Positions 21,454 to 34,605 of a stretch of 64,000 nucleotides of DNA are shown here, piece after piece (position 1 is the stretch's first letter; each line of letters begins with the position of its first letter). The position numbers and the translations under genes were made by a program. This DNA comes from Sipunculus nudus (taxonomy: Eukaryota > Annelida > Sipuncula > Golfingiida > Sipunculidae), in the NCBI GenBank assembly GCA_026874595.1, contig CM049308.1, positions 47,869,327 to 47,933,326 of the forward strand. Reading direction: 5' to 3'. A model generated the notes under the pieces. The model ran no database searches. It was not told the origin of the DNA and worked only from the letters and a program-made list of their open reading frames with translations.

Positions 21454-22349
21454 CAGGGTTATATAGTTTTTCCAATTGCATTTATGTAAATTAATATAGA
21501 TCTTATAATAAAAGGGATTTAAATTATATTTTTTCTTTTTAATATGACCAATATGAAAGCAGAATGTTCCTGAAACATATTTTTATTCCAAACCATGATG
21601 CAACTGGTGAAGAACAAGTAAAATTAAACAGATTTTCATCAGTCCATGTCAGAATCCAGCCCCTGTGTACATAATCTTTTTGGACTTCTCCAGGAAAAAC
21701 GGGGGAAAAAAATACATTGGCTCATTGAATATAGTTTACAAGTGTTGCCACCTGCACATTATAATCAGTGGCTACATCATCAACATTACTGTAAATATGA
21801 TACTTACAGCTGCAGCTGTTCTTTGGATGTTTGGTTACAGACATGATGATGAATGTAAACACATCAAATTGTCAAATTTTGTGAGTAAGACACCATTAGA
21901 AAATAATGCCATTAAATACATATTTTTTTATTTCCCTACCTCCATGGAATCATCTATTATAATATAAAAACTAAATGCATCTTTTCTGTAAAGCATAAAA
22001 CAAATACCTTTGCTCTGGATAAAGGAAGTAGGTCACTACAGGTGATGCCACTGGTAGCCTTTTACTATCATTATAACTCCTAAGCTGACAGACAAATTTC
22101 ATTTTTGGTTAAAATCTTTATAAATATATAAACCATTTGACAGATTTCTCTTTTATTTGCTATGTGCATAGAACTAGGTCAGAGCCTCATGGTAGATAGC
22201 CATGTACACTTGGCTTGTAGTGAGTTGGTATACATGATTCAGAAGAAGGGGGGGGGGGCCCTGTTAAATTGTATCCACCAAAAATGAGTTTTGTGGATAC
22301 TATGTTTTCAGCCAACTGCTACCACATAGGTTTCAGGAGAACTATTGGA
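21454..22349. other. Intergenic sequence without recognised genes
   Basis: A 100-codon open frame near 21665-21967 lacks any recognisable domain and overlaps another frame. I do not call it a gene. A G-run occurs at 22248-22258. Confidence 0.45.
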
Positions 22350-23370
22350 AACTTGGAAAATTAGGACCAGGTCACATGTGAACTTCTGCACCCTCATTTT
22401 GGATTGATCTCTGACCTTTCCTCTCTGCACAGCGCCCATCTGTGCATCTGTTTTCACACATAAACCCACATATCTTGGGACTCCTTTTGTAGCTCTTGGA
22501 GGCTTTACAGTATACACAAACTTGGTGGCAACACAAGCAAGCTTTTTGCACAAAGTCATCTGTTCATCTGCCTTGGTTAAAAATCACTCATATCTCTGCA
22601 GTGGTGTGACTTATCGACCTGAAATATTGCATGTGTATACATCTTGGATAGGTTTCTTGTTCATATGACAGGTATCTCCAACTACACTAAAGTTTACGCT
22701 GTAGACATCCATGCTAACAACTCAGGACTTGTTTGATGTGTTGGCCTGAAACATTGCATGTGTATAGATCTAACATAGCTCTTTATCATACACAAAACTG
22801 GTGGTGCCACCTGCAACTATTTTTTAATGGTGTCCATATGTTTGTCTATCTGGGGTAAAAAACACTTGTATCTCAGAAGTGGTTTGACTTAACAACATGA
22901 AATATTGCATTTGTATACACCTTGGATAGATTTCTCATTTATATGCAGGTGATGCCCCCTACAATCAAGTGTATGCTGCAGACGTAGATACTGATATCTC
23001 AGGACTGGTTTGATGTATCTGCCTGAAAATTTGCATGAATATTATAGATCTTACATAGATATTTATCATACACAAAACAGGTGGCATTACCTGCAACTGC
23101 TTTTGCATGGTGTCCATCTGTTTGTCTTTTTTGGTTTGAATGTTCCGCCCCAAAATTTTGCATGTGTATACATCTAAGATAGCTTTCTTGTTCAAATGAA
23201 AGGTGGCACCACTACAAATACTATCTACATGGCAGACATCCATGCTAATATGCAACATATCTCACTCCATTTCCCCTTAACACTCAATCCATGCCTCACT
23301 TCCCCCTCACTTTACCACTCTTGATTTCAGCAGATACTTGTAGTTGCCTGTAGACTACCCATATTCTAGT
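22350..23370 (+). repeat. Family D dispersed repeat, longest copy
   Basis: It aligns with 1205-1722 at both ends and has extra internal subrepeats (TTGCATGTGTATACATCTTG, GACATCCATGCTAACAACTC, GGTGGTGCCACCTGCAACTA). It lies between the two convergent genes. Confidence 0.75.
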
Positions 23371-24299
23371 TATTAAAAGGGGCTATGACCAAAGTCTCTC
23401 AATACTATGGCATCCATAGTGCCAAAAATATGTTTTTAAGTAATGCTGCACTGGGCTTCAGTTGCAACACTGTGTAGATCAGATGAGCATTATCCATCCA
23501 TTACTGGCAACCATCATCATCTTCTCTCTCAGGTATAAAGTAAAAATAATCTACCAGTACATATAAATCCTTTTAATAATTTAAGCATTTTATTGACTAT
23601 ACTAGTGTATCCATCAGCATACCTGACCTCACATGAGTACTAAATCAATTGACATGATGTGAATATCTACCTACAGCCTGTATTACACACCACACAATAA
23701 ACATTATCACAAATAAACAAGTCAGTACATGAGCAAATACAATGTCACCAGTTATACTGCCTGGTGACAACTGACAGCTAGATTCTGCAAGGAAGCAGGA
23801 ATGTGAATTGTCATGGGCTATCACAGAGTTCTGCTAATATGTACTTCTTATGTACTTACCAGGAAAAAACAAACAGAACAAAATATCGTGTTCATGGAAA
23901 GTGTTCCAGCTTCACAATTTTAACATGAGAATCATGTGGCTCAACAATGACTTCCTATTAATATAAATCCTCAACTCCAGTATCCATGCCATGTTGTATA
24001 AGCAGAAATAGAGACCATATAAACTAACTGCAGGCTAAAATGTGAAAGTGAAATTAACTTCAGAGTCCTTGAGTGGAAACAGATTACATAAACAATATTT
24101 ACTGGTCATCATGTAAAAACAAGTCCTTCAAAACAAGTAAAAACAAGTTGCATTAACTGTACAGATGTACAAAACTGCCTCCCCAAGAGCTGCTGGTGGT
24201 AATACCTAATTGACAAATTTTACTGAGATGGTAATGAGTGGAATAACATTTCACAATGATTAGCTAAATATGATTAGTATAACACTAAATGACCAATAC
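23371..24299. other. Intergenic stretch with nothing recognised
   Basis: No ORF above background, no tandem structure and no clear match to other repeats in the window. It precedes the 61-bp array. Confidence 0.4.
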
Positions 24300-26995
24300 A
24301 GAATCCAGTCATTCCAATAAGAGTTACTGTGTTGATAAGCTGTGTGATTGTACAGACAGACAGAATCAAGTCATTTCAGGATGAGTTACTATATTGATAA
24401 GCTATGTGATGTACAACCAGACAGACAGAATCCAGTCATTCCATGAGGAGTTACTGTATTGATAAACCATGTGATGTACAGACAGACAGAATCCAGTCAT
24501 TCCAGGATGAGTTACTGTATTGATAAGCTATGTGATGTACAGACAGACAGAATCATGTCATTCCATGAGGAGTTACTGTATTGATAAGCTGTGTGATGTA
24601 CAGACAGACAGAATCCAGTCATTCCAGAAAGAGTTACTGTATTGATAAGCTGTGTGATGTACAGACAGACAGGATCCAGTCATTCCAGGATGAGTAACTG
24701 TATTGATAAACTATGTGATGTACAGACAGACAGAATCCAGTCAGTCCAGGATGAGTTACTGTATTGATAAACTGTGTGATATACAGAGAGACAGAATCGA
24801 GTCATTCCAGGATGAGTTACTGTATTGATAAGCTATGTGATGTACATACAGAATCCAGTCATTCCAGAAAGTTACTGTATTTATAAGCTGTGTGATGTAT
24901 AGACAGACAGAATCCAGTCATTCCAGGATGAGTTACTGTATTGATAAGCTGTGTGATGTACAGACAGACAGAATCCAGTCATTCCAGAAAGAGTTACTGT
25001 ATTGATAAGCTGTGTGATGTACAGACAGACAGAACCCAGTCATTCCATGAGGAGTTACTGTATTGATAAGCTGTGTGATGTACAGACAGGATCCAGTCAT
25101 TCCAAGATGAGTTACTGTATTGATAAACTATGTGATGTACAGACAGACAGAATCCAGTCATTCCAGGATGAGTTACTGTATTGATAAGTTGTGTGATGGA
25201 CAGACAGACAGGATCCAGTCATTCCATGATGAGTCACTAACAGTATTGACAAGCTGTGTGATGTACAGTCACACAGAATCCAGTCATTCCAGGATGAGTT
25301 ATTGTATTGATAAGCTATGTGATGTACAGACAGACATAATTCAGTCATTCCAGAAAGAGTTACTGTATTGATAAGCTGTGTAATGTACAGACAGACAGAT
25401 CCCAGTCATTCCATGAGGAGTTACTGTATTGATATGCTGTGTGATGTACAGACAGACAGGATCCAGTCATTCCATGATGAGGTACTGTATTGATAAGCTG
25501 TGTGATGTACAGTCACACAGAATCCAGTCATTCCAGGATGAGTTACTGTATTGATAAACTATGTGATGTACAGAGAGACAGGATCCAGTCATTCCATGAG
25601 GAGTTACTGTATTGATATGCTGTGTGATGTACAGACAGACAGAATCCAGTCATTCCAGAAAGAGTTACTGTATTGATAAGCTGTGTGATGTACAGACAGA
25701 CAGAACCCAGTCATTCCATGAGGAGTTACTGTATTGATAAGCTGTGTGATGTACAGACAGGATCCAGTCATTCCAAGATGAGTTACTGTATTGATAAACT
25801 ATGTGATGTACAGACAGACAGAATCCAGTCATTCCAGGATGAGTTACTGTATTGATAAGTTGTGTGATGGACAGACAGACAGGATCCAGTCATTCCATGA
25901 TGAGTCACTAACAGTATTGACAAGCTGTGTGATGTACAGTCACACAGAATCCAGTCATTCCAGGATGAGTTATTGTATTGATAAGCTATGTGATGTACAG
26001 ACAGACATAATTCAGTCATTCCAGAAAGAGTTACTGTATTGATAAGCTGTGTAATGTACAGACAAACAGGATCCAGTCATTCCATGATGAGGTACTGTAT
26101 TGATAAGCTGTGTGATGTACAGACAGACAGGATCCAGTCATTCCATGATGAGGTACTGTATTGATAAGCTGTGTGATGTACAGTCACACAGAATCCAGTC
26201 ATTCCAGGATGAGTTACTGTATTGATAAACTATGTGATGTACAGAGAGACAGGATCCAGTCATTCCAGGATGAGTTACTGTATTGATAAAATGTGTGATG
26301 TACAGACAGACAGAATCCAGTCATTCCAGGATGAGTCACTATTGATAAGCTGTGTGATGTACAGACAGACAGGATCCAGTCATTCCAGGATGAGTTACTG
26401 TATTGATAAACTGTGTGATATACAGAGAGACAGAATCCAGTCATTCCAGGATGAGTTACTGTATTGATAAGCTGTGTGATGTACAGACATACAGGATCCA
26501 GTCATTCGAGAATGAGTTACTGTATTGATAAGCTATGTGATGTACAGACAGACAGAATCCAGTCATTCCATGAGGAGTTACTGTATTGATAAACTATGTG
26601 ATGTACAGACAGTCAGGATCCAGTCATTCCAGGATGAATTACTGTATTGATAAACTATGTGATGTACAGACAGTCAGGATCCAGTCATTCCAGGATGAGT
26701 TACTGTATTGATAAGCTGTGTGATGTACAGACAGACAGAATCCAGTCATTCCAGGATGAGTTAATGTATTGATAAGCTGTGTGATTTACAGACAGACAGA
26801 ATCCAGTCATTCCAGGATGAGTAACTGTATTGATAAACTATGTGATGTACAGACAGACAGGATCCAGTCATTCCAGGAAGAGTCACTGTATTGATAAGCT
26901 GTGTGATGTACAGACAGACAGAATCCAGTCATTACATGATGAGTCACTAACAGTATTGATAAGCTGTGTGATGTACAGACAGGTGGAATCCAGAC
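24300..26995. repeat. 61-bp minisatellite, about 44 copies, between the convergent genes
   Basis: The unit runs GAGTTACTGTATTGATAAGC, then TGTGTGATGTACAGACAGAC, then AGAATCCAGTCATTCCAGGA, then T. Main variants are CCATGAGG/CCAGGATG/CCAGAAAG and GACAGAC/GTCACAC. A block of about 450 bp near 24950-25400 is repeated almost exactly at 25621-26071 (offset 671 bp), so part of the array duplicated recently. Because 61 is not a multiple of 3, the apparent ORFs here are array artefacts. The array ends ~115 bp beyond the stop codon of the minus-strand gene. Confidence 0.95.
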
Positions 26996-27108
26996 TGGGG
27001 CCTAGATAAACATACTGTTCATTCCATCCAACCAGCTGAATAGCTTGCACCTTAGTAACCTTAGCGGGGTAGCTTGTAAATTATAATATTCCTAAGGAAC
27101 AGACTTGT

Positions 27109-27227
27109 TTAATCATAAAAATCAAAGTCATCCTTTTCCTGGCCATGTTTTAAGCTGGTGGTAGCGTTCTTCCCCAAGCCTGGTAAGTCAATATCATCAT
27201 CTAAGTCTGAATCAGCATACATGAATG
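27109..27227 (-). CDS. Unidentified minus-strand gene, last coding exon (exon 11 of those seen)
   Basis: Acceptor TTTCAG. It completes a split Ala codon and then reads FMYADSDLDDDIDLPGLG, ending DDFDFYD and TAA (27109-27111). The acidic-aromatic C-terminus looks like a linear binding motif or degradation-type tail, but I cannot assign it. The phase matches the exon at 40935-40987 exactly. No AATAAA was seen in the ~100 bp between the stop and the 61-bp array, so the 3' UTR may run into that array. Confidence 0.75.
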
Positions 27228-27440
27228 CTGAAACAAAGAAAGAACATCATGTCAGCACTCCTAAAATCAAACACTACCGGTACTTGCCTTTCAAAAATAG
27301 TATGAATGAATTACCTGATAACCTGATACCATGATGAGTGTGCACATGTCTATGAAAAGTAAAACAGCAGGCACTGTGTTGTTGCATTCCACCACATAAC
27401 CTGATTTTAGTTCACATCACTATTGCTGCAGATCTCAACA

Positions 27441-28110
27441 AAAAAACAGTGACCCAGGGGTCATGATGCTCAGCTGACTAGGAAGACATTCACAAAAGGA
27501 ATTTTGTTATCTGAATGCCAAATTTTGTAGGTGGTATTCCCATTCAGCTGAAGCACAGCTCGGAGGATATGGGTAACAGAGACCTAATATCAGGTTTCAA
27601 ATGAGATTTTTCATGGACCTCCCTGGATGTCAAGTAAGAGGATTCAGCATGCAATGGTTAGGATTTGTGCCCTGTTAACAGACAACCACATATTTGAAGG
27701 TCTCAAAAATTGAGTAAAAATTGTTCTTTTTCATTTGAAAAATCCAGGTGGCGCCACCAGTCTGCAGGAACAGATGAAACAACCCATGAGAAATATGCAT
27801 CAAAGAATCATGGCGATCAATGTATTAGTTGTTCAGATACTGGAGCATTTGTATCAGATTGTTTAATTATTCTGGGGGGGGGGGTACTTCTGAGCCCACT
27901 AGCTCGGAGGATATGGGTAACAGAGACCCTTATTTCAGGTTTTCAAAGAGATTTTTTTCATGGCCCTCCCTTGATGTGAAGTATGAAGATGCAAGGTCCA
28001 GCAGTTACGATTTGTGCCCTTTTAATGGATGGAGAGACAGATGAACAATAGTTGACATGCAGAAGGACCACGGACAAAGATTGATCGTAATAAAGTCATC
28101 TGAGCTAAAA
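27441..28110 (-). mobile_element. Palindrome-ended dispersed element, family B, short copy (0.67 kb)
   Basis: On the minus strand it starts CTTGTTTTTAGCTCAGATGA and ends TCAGCTGAGCATCATGACCC. The interior has the family B block GACCTCCCTGGATGTC and a G-run at 27874-27884. It lies in the last intron of the minus-strand gene. Confidence 0.65.
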
Positions 28111-28323
28111 ACAAGGTAAATGACAAACCATATTAAAATGAGATGTATTTGCATCTACATGAATTGAGATCTGAAGAAAATGTCACATGCAATAAGTTAA
28201 CTGTAACATGACACTGAGAGCAAAGGTCACATTGAAAGTGGTAATAAACATACGATATTATAATTGTTCAACAATTGTAAGGCCAAAAAAATAAAAAGGT
28301 ATGGTTCTCAGGCATTTTTTTAA

Positions 28324-28335
28324 ACAAGGGACCTA
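28324..28335. other. Family A right-end palindrome, variant copy
   Basis: GGACCTATGGGTCA is a degenerate version of the perfect GACCCATGGGTC palindrome found at 6104-6115 and 40664-40675. It marks the right boundary of the minus-strand family A copy. Confidence 0.55.
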
Positions 28336-30789
28336 TGGGTCACGGCGCTCAGCTGATCATGATTGAACTATAAATGTATCACCATTGTGATACTATATTT
28401 AGTCGACAAACCTTATGAATATCATGGACCTATTAGGCTATTATAAAGGAATATAATGTCATATGTGAGTAAATCATGTATGAAATTACCTGACTGATGG
28501 ATTAATATGGAGTAAATATAGTGGTTTATTTTTTATTTATTTGGGAGCTGTTGAAAATAGCAATATATTTGAGCAAATATGAATGCAATGACAGTACACT
28601 AAGCAGTGGTAGAATGATGATAAGGCTATTTGTTGAAGGATCTATAGTGTATGGAAGTCCGCAAGATTTCAATTTGACATATATAATGTTATTATTAACT
28701 ATGCTGAAGAGTGGATTTATGAATTGTGACTGTATGACATGATATCTCTTAGGTCTTGACAAGGTACATTATATTGATGCCCACCACGTCTACATATTAC
28801 ACAATATTGACATAATTTCTGGCACGTACATAGGTAACAAACAGTTATACAATATATAAAAATATGAATATATCTGATTCAACTTGTTCTCATTTACTGA
28901 GGCTGACATTGGGATGGGGTTCGGAGAAGGAAACAGTGTGGGCAGCAAGGAGGGTTGGATGTAGAGAGAAAAGGAGATAGAGAGAGAGGGACGGAGCATT
29001 CAACAGTACTTAAACACCTGGAAGGTTAAAATCTAAAATATTATGAAATGTAAATAAAGTCTGAGAGAAAGAGGTAATCTAGGCTAAAGTTGGTTGATAT
29101 GATTGAAGAAATTGTTGCAAATAATATTTTAAGATCTGACCTTGCGTTTTCATTGGATACCTTTTTGACAGGCTGTTGACAGTTCAACATTTTACACATT
29201 TGTCTAATGAGATCCAATTTTTTTTATTTAAACTTTAATTAAACTTTTTTTTCTATTTTATGACATGTATACAGTTGCTATAAAATCCCCACTCCACAGG
29301 CGGAAGGACTTGATGGGGGGGGGGGGGGGTTACGATGGGAGTTACAACGCCTCTGTCTCTCTGTAAATATTTTCTTCAAATTATTAAATTTTATGCTATA
29401 GCAATAGCACTATTGTTGACAGTGCGAAGGAGCAAGGACTTAGTGGGGTGGGGGAAGGGGATGGTGGGAGTTACAATACCCTTGCATATACATATAGGAT
29501 ATGAATTTTAAATAATCAGAGCTTACAGGAAAAAAAGTTTATTCATAATTATTAAATATTGAAAACAGGCAAGAAAGCTAGAGAAACAAAGCAAATAATT
29601 TTAATTCCCATTCTTCTGAGCCAGGAAATTATGAACAATTTTTACATAAATTCCTTTTTTTATAACATCATTTTTTTCCAGGTTTGAAAATGTAACTATA
29701 CATTTAGAGTATAACATATATATGTGAATATTTCAGTTGATTCACATTTCTTAATTGCATCAACATATATATCTAATAAATTAGGTTTATAGTACCTGTC
29801 AACAGAATGGGGTGGAGGGAGGAAGGGAGGCATAGGGGTGAGAGAGAGAGAAAGAGAGAGAGAAAAAGAGAGCTAGAAAGAGAGAAAGGGAAAGAGAGAG
29901 AGGAGAAAGGCTCTCTGGTAATTACTGCCTGACCCAGACACTCACTGAAGCAGTAGGCAAGGAGTGAAGGTGTTATGTAACAGCCTGGAACACTGTTAAC
30001 CAATGACTTGATGTAAACATTCAAGACATGGTGCTACAAATATGGGTCACTCTGCTCAGCTGAAGTTGACCTTGAAGGTAAAAATCTAAAATAATAATGG
30101 AGATCAAGTCTAAGAGGCTTGAATGATGGGAGTTACAACATCTCCGTATTAACATAGTGTATATACATATAGGATTTCCACTTAATTCAACAATACTTAC
30201 AGGATTAAATAGTTCATTCACAATTACATAATATTTTAAAAAGGACAGACAGACTGTTAGACAAACAAAGCTGATAATATATTTTAATATTTTAAAGTTT
30301 TTCATCTGCAATATTACACATCTGAATACATAAGTTGCTTTTAAATTTCAGAATTAGTATATATATTTAATGATAATTGAGAGATGTTGGACAGACAAGA
30401 GCTGATCACTTTATGTTCCATTCTCCTGGGGCAAGAATATGTTTCAATATTAGATCTTAATTTTTTCTAATCTAATTATCTTTCAAATTGAAAAAATTGT
30501 TCACATTTGCAATAATAACTAATTAACGTTGATTCATAATTCTAAATTGCACCATCATAAATCTCAATCTTGTCATGTAACACCACATCATGCATACAAA
30601 TGTATATTTATATATTCATGGGGGGGGGGGGGGGAGGGGGTGTGATATGAGAAGAATTGTACACCTGTCACAGCAGGGGATCTCCCCCAGTGACTGAAAC
30701 AAATCAGGAACCCTGGCATAGCTGACTTCCAGTGACCTGGAGTGGCCTACCTGCATCTGGAACAAAGCAAGTGACTACAATAGAGCCTC

Positions 30790-30905
30790 AAGATAAAATT
30801 CAATAACTAGCCTAATTTTCAACCTTTTAGTTTCAAATTTCAGATTTAAGATAAAATTCAATAACTATCCTAATTTTCAACCTTTTAGTTTCAAATTTCA
30901 GATTT
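30790..30905. repeat. Short tandem duplication inside the family A copy
   Basis: A ~57-bp segment (AAGATAAAATTCAATAACTA...TTTCAGATTTA) occurs twice in a row with only a change in TAGCC versus TATCC. Confidence 0.85.
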
Positions 30906-32156
30906 AAACACATTAAATACTTATGTTTACATTCTGAGAAAATTAAATCAACAGTACTCACAGGAAAAAAATGTGCCATGGTCAAAGTTGGGTAAAATTT
31001 CAGGTACTGATTTTATGTTTATGCTAATACCTTATAAAATTTACAAAATACAGATCTAATTTTGGGTATACAATTGAATCTTAATTAAACAAAGTTATAC
31101 ACTTGAAAAAAATTCTCTAGCTTCAATAATTTTCATGTAACCTGAGTAAATATTTTTCCTGATTTTTTACAAAGTCAATTTTGTTTGGGCACATAACTTA
31201 AAACAATTACGCAATACTGACATCATTTCTGGCATGTGCATAGCGAATGTATAAAAAAATATGTATATTTTATATGATCAAAGTCAGATCAGTGGTTTTG
31301 ATACTAGGCAGTCCTGAAGTGTAACAAAGGGTTTTTAATGAAAAAATGAAGTTTTTCATTAATATCTTGAAGGAATTAAGTTCTGGTGACCAAATTCTTG
31401 GCATGGTAAGGGATTTTGGAGACATCTTACTGTATGCCTAATTTAAGGAACTTAGAGCTGAAGCTGGGGAGCTGAGCTCTAGCAAACTGCATAACACTAG
31501 GTTGATGTAAACAATATGTGACATGGTGCTTGAATAAAATCTACAGTTTTTGATCAACTGGTTTCAAATTTTAAATGTTAACAGTTGAAATGCTAACAAA
31601 AACATGCTTTGAAAATTAAATCCACAGCAGTTACAGGAAAAAAACGTGCCATGGTCAAAGTTGGGCAACGTTTGAGGTACAAATTTTTTATTTTTGCTAA
31701 TATTTTAAAAAATTTAAAAGATTTTGAACAAATTTTGGGTATACAATTTAATTTTGATTAATAAAAGTTATATAACTGGAAAAAAAAGTGCTTAGATTTA
31801 ACAAGTTTTGTGTTAAGTGATCAAATTTTTTTCCTGATTATTTACAAAATGCATTATGTTTGGGCCCATAAGTTTTTTAAATTATAAAATACAGACCCAA
31901 TTTCTGGCATGTATATAGGAACTATATAGAGGATTATTTATGGTAAATATGAGGAAAAACAGATGAGTGGTTTTGATATTAGGCAGTCCTGAAGTGTGAA
32001 AATAGAATTTTAATAAAAAATTGAGGTTTTTCCTTAATTTCTCAAAGGAACGAAGTCGCAAAGACCCAGTTTTCGGTTTGGTAGGAAATCTTGGGGACAT
32101 CTAACATTATGCTGAATTTTGGATTCCTAGGTCTTACGGTTTCAAAACGTGCCACA

Positions 32157-32212
32157 TCTACGGACGGACGGACAGACGGACGGACGGACAGACGGACGGA
32201 CGACGGACAATG
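32157..32212 (-). repeat. (GGAC)n/(GTCC)n tract at the family A left end
   Basis: GGACGGACGGACAGACGG-type tetranucleotide repeat just inside the hairpin end. Shorter versions lie in other copies (46455-46485, 47997-48015, 48885-48900). Confidence 0.85.
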
Positions 32213-32260
32213 GACCACGACTATAGCTCAGATGACTTATAGTCAGCTGAGCTAAAAATC

Positions 32261-32892
32261 ACTGCAGGTGGGTGGTATTTTATTTTTTTACCTTTTTTTT
32301 GTATGTTTCAATAAAAATGTCAAATGACCATGGAAAAGCATGAAAATAACAGGGTGTTTTTGCTTAACAGGTAAAAGCACTACATAACAAAGGAAATTGT
32401 ATCAAAATTGTATTATCTTCTTGAAAGGTAAAAATCAAAATAAAAATGTTTGATGCCGGGGGGGGGGGGGGTTAAAATTTACATGGGCGGTGCCTGAGAA
32501 CCATACCTTTTATTTTTTTTAGGGCCTTAAGACAATTAGAATAATAAAAATAGGCTGACCTAATTTCAGAAAATGGTGCTCGCTTTGTTCATAGTGCAAC
32601 ACTAATGTATTAGAACAATTAAGGTCTAGTGATCGTCAAACAACCTTGGTTCAATTAGCTTTAAACCCCATATTAAAATGAATTTCAGTTAAAATGATAT
32701 ATAAAAATTTGAAATCCTTTGAATATCCTTTGTTAGATGAGATGTTTATGAACAGTGTCTCAGATTTTAAACTTTAATTTATTTTAATAATTTATTTCAT
32801 ATTTTTTAAACGCAATGTATCTCACATTTGGCAAATGATATACATGTATGAAAAAAGTATCACATGGAGGTACATACAAATATCTCTAGGCG
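32261..32892. other. Intron/repeat sequence, unassigned
   Basis: Contains a G-run (32458-32471) and AT-rich sequence. No coding signal is seen. Part may be the remote portion of the family A copy whose start is at 37914. Confidence 0.4.
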
Positions 32893-34420
32893 TTTTTTTA
32901 GCTCTGCTGACTGTAAGTCAACTGAGCTATAATGATCTGTCAGCCTCCATCGTCCGTCTGTCGTCCATCCCTTGTCCATCCGTCTATCTGTCTGTCCATC
33001 TGTTAGACAGGCATGTTTGACACCATTGGACCTAGAAACCTGTTACTGAATAACCTAGGAGGTCAATATAAAATCTCCTTTGAAACCTGAAATTAGGTCA
33101 CTGTGATCTATATCCTCCAAGTTATGGCGTTTGTAAATACCCCCCAGAATAATGGAAATTTGATACAAAAGCTCCAGTATCTGAATAACTAATGCATTGA
33201 TTGCCATGATTCTTTGCATGCATATTGATCATGGAGTGTTCCATCAGTTCCTGCAGACTAATGGGGCCACCTGTATTTTTTTTTTAATTTTTACACATTT
33301 TTCTCTGTGTTTTTGAGACCTTCAAATTAAGAAGCAGTCTGGTTGTTAACAGGGCACAAACTGTAATAATAAGACCTAGAATCTAGATTCTATCTGTATG
33401 TCCAGGTATTAGGCAAATGTCCTTGGAAATCCAAAATTAGGTCATAGTGACCTATATTCTATGAGATATGTGAAAGAACATGATTTGAGCACTCTGTAGG
33501 ACAGATCTGCATGACTGTTTAAAGTCTGATCTAGAAACTTCAAATTTGATTCAGATACAGGGATGTTCCTGTAAAAATTTCTTGGAAACCTGAAATAATG
33601 TCACTGTTACCTATATTCTGCAAGCTGTGTAACATGATTTTAACACTCTTGTAGTCAGATAGGCACAAATGGCAGCAGCTTGATGTAGAATAAGGGCACC
33701 GTAACCTAGCTATAACTATGGTCTATAGGCACAATGGAAAAGTTGATCTGTTGAACAGATCTAGTATGTCCCCCGCCTGATGTGGGAATCACTAGAAAAA
33801 AAAGTTTGAATACATGTATGAAATTTGAGATTACCCCTGTGACCTTGAAAACTGCATGAAGGTCAACCATGTTTGAACTTGACCTAGCCCTTGATAAGGG
33901 GCATCAATGCTGCAAGTTGGGTGACTGTACCTTGAATCCTTTTAAGTTATTGCATTAACATTACTTAAGCATTATTGCTGCTATTAACTTGAAAAATATA
34001 TCAAGGTCATCCATGTTCAAACTTGACCTAGCCCTTGCCAAGTTGTATGCTGCAAGTTTGGTGACTGTACCTTAAATTCTTTTCAAGTTACTGGGTTAAC
34101 ATCATTTTAGCATTATCAATGCTGTGAGGTCATCCATGTTCAAACTTGAACAAGCCCTTGTTAAGAGGCATCAATGCTGTAAGTTTGGTGACTGTACCTC
34201 AAATACATTTTGAGTTATTGCTTAAACATGTGTGACTGACAGATGGACAGACTGATGGAAATATGGACAGATGCTCACCATCACCATTTCTAAGTCCCCA
34301 ACCTATGACGCCTTCAGCAACAAAAAATGCATGATTTTGAGCACTCGGGGAGTCATGTTACACATTGATCAAGGTTCCTTGAATTCAGCTGAGTGTCATT
34401 GCCCATGGGCCACTTGTTTA
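32893..34420 (+). mobile_element. Palindrome-ended dispersed element, family B, complete copy (1.5 kb)
   Basis: It starts TTTTTTAGCTCTGCTGACTG (palindrome with one change in the outer arm) and ends CAGCTGAGTGTCATTGCCCA then GGGCCACTTGTTTAC. Internal GACCTTGA...AAGGTC subrepeats of about 120 bp occur at 33840-34200. It is inserted in a minus-strand family A copy whose sequence resumes at 34421. Confidence 0.7.
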
Positions 34421-34538
34421 CAAAGTGCATTATGTTTGGGCCCATATCTTTTTTAAATTATGTAATACTGACCTAATTTCTAGCATATACATAGAAACTA
34501 TATATGGGAATATATGTGGTAAATATGAACAAAAACAG
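34421..34538 (-). repeat. Family A fragment between two family B insertions
   Basis: GCATTATGTTTGGGCCCATA followed by the interior seen at 31850-31960. It is the middle part of a minus-strand family A copy that restarts at 37673-37914. Confidence 0.7.
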
Positions 34539-34605
34539 TTTTTAGCTGACTGTAAGTCATTTGAGATATAGGTATGGTGCTTTGGCGTCTGGTCGTCCGT
34601 TAGCA

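Larger units (their letters stand above)
28320..32260 (-). mobile_element. Palindrome-ended dispersed element, family A, near full length (3.9 kb)
   Basis: Read on the minus strand, the 29-nt palindrome sits at 32225-32253 after a T-run. It is followed by a GTCC-rich tract (32157-32212) and the block CTAGGAATCCAAAATTCAGC. It ends CAGCTGAGCGCCGTGACCCA at about 28324-28350. Internal G-runs lie at 29315-29329 and 30620-30639. GA-rich tracts occur near 29840-29910. The organisation matches 41737-46529 once the L1 insertion there is removed. No ORF of meaningful length is present. Confidence 0.65.

Noticed and set aside
21665-21967. 100-codon open frame with hydrophobic stretches
   Set aside because: AT-rich chance frame. 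The overlapping frame at 21646 is equally open, and there are no splice or homology signals.
25002-26467. Open frames on both strands in the 61-bp array
   Set aside because: Present on both strands simultaneously and explained by the repeat unit. No codon bias.
24300-26995. CRISPR-like regular spacing
   Set aside because: The whole unit is repeated with no unique spacers, and the DNA is eukaryotic.
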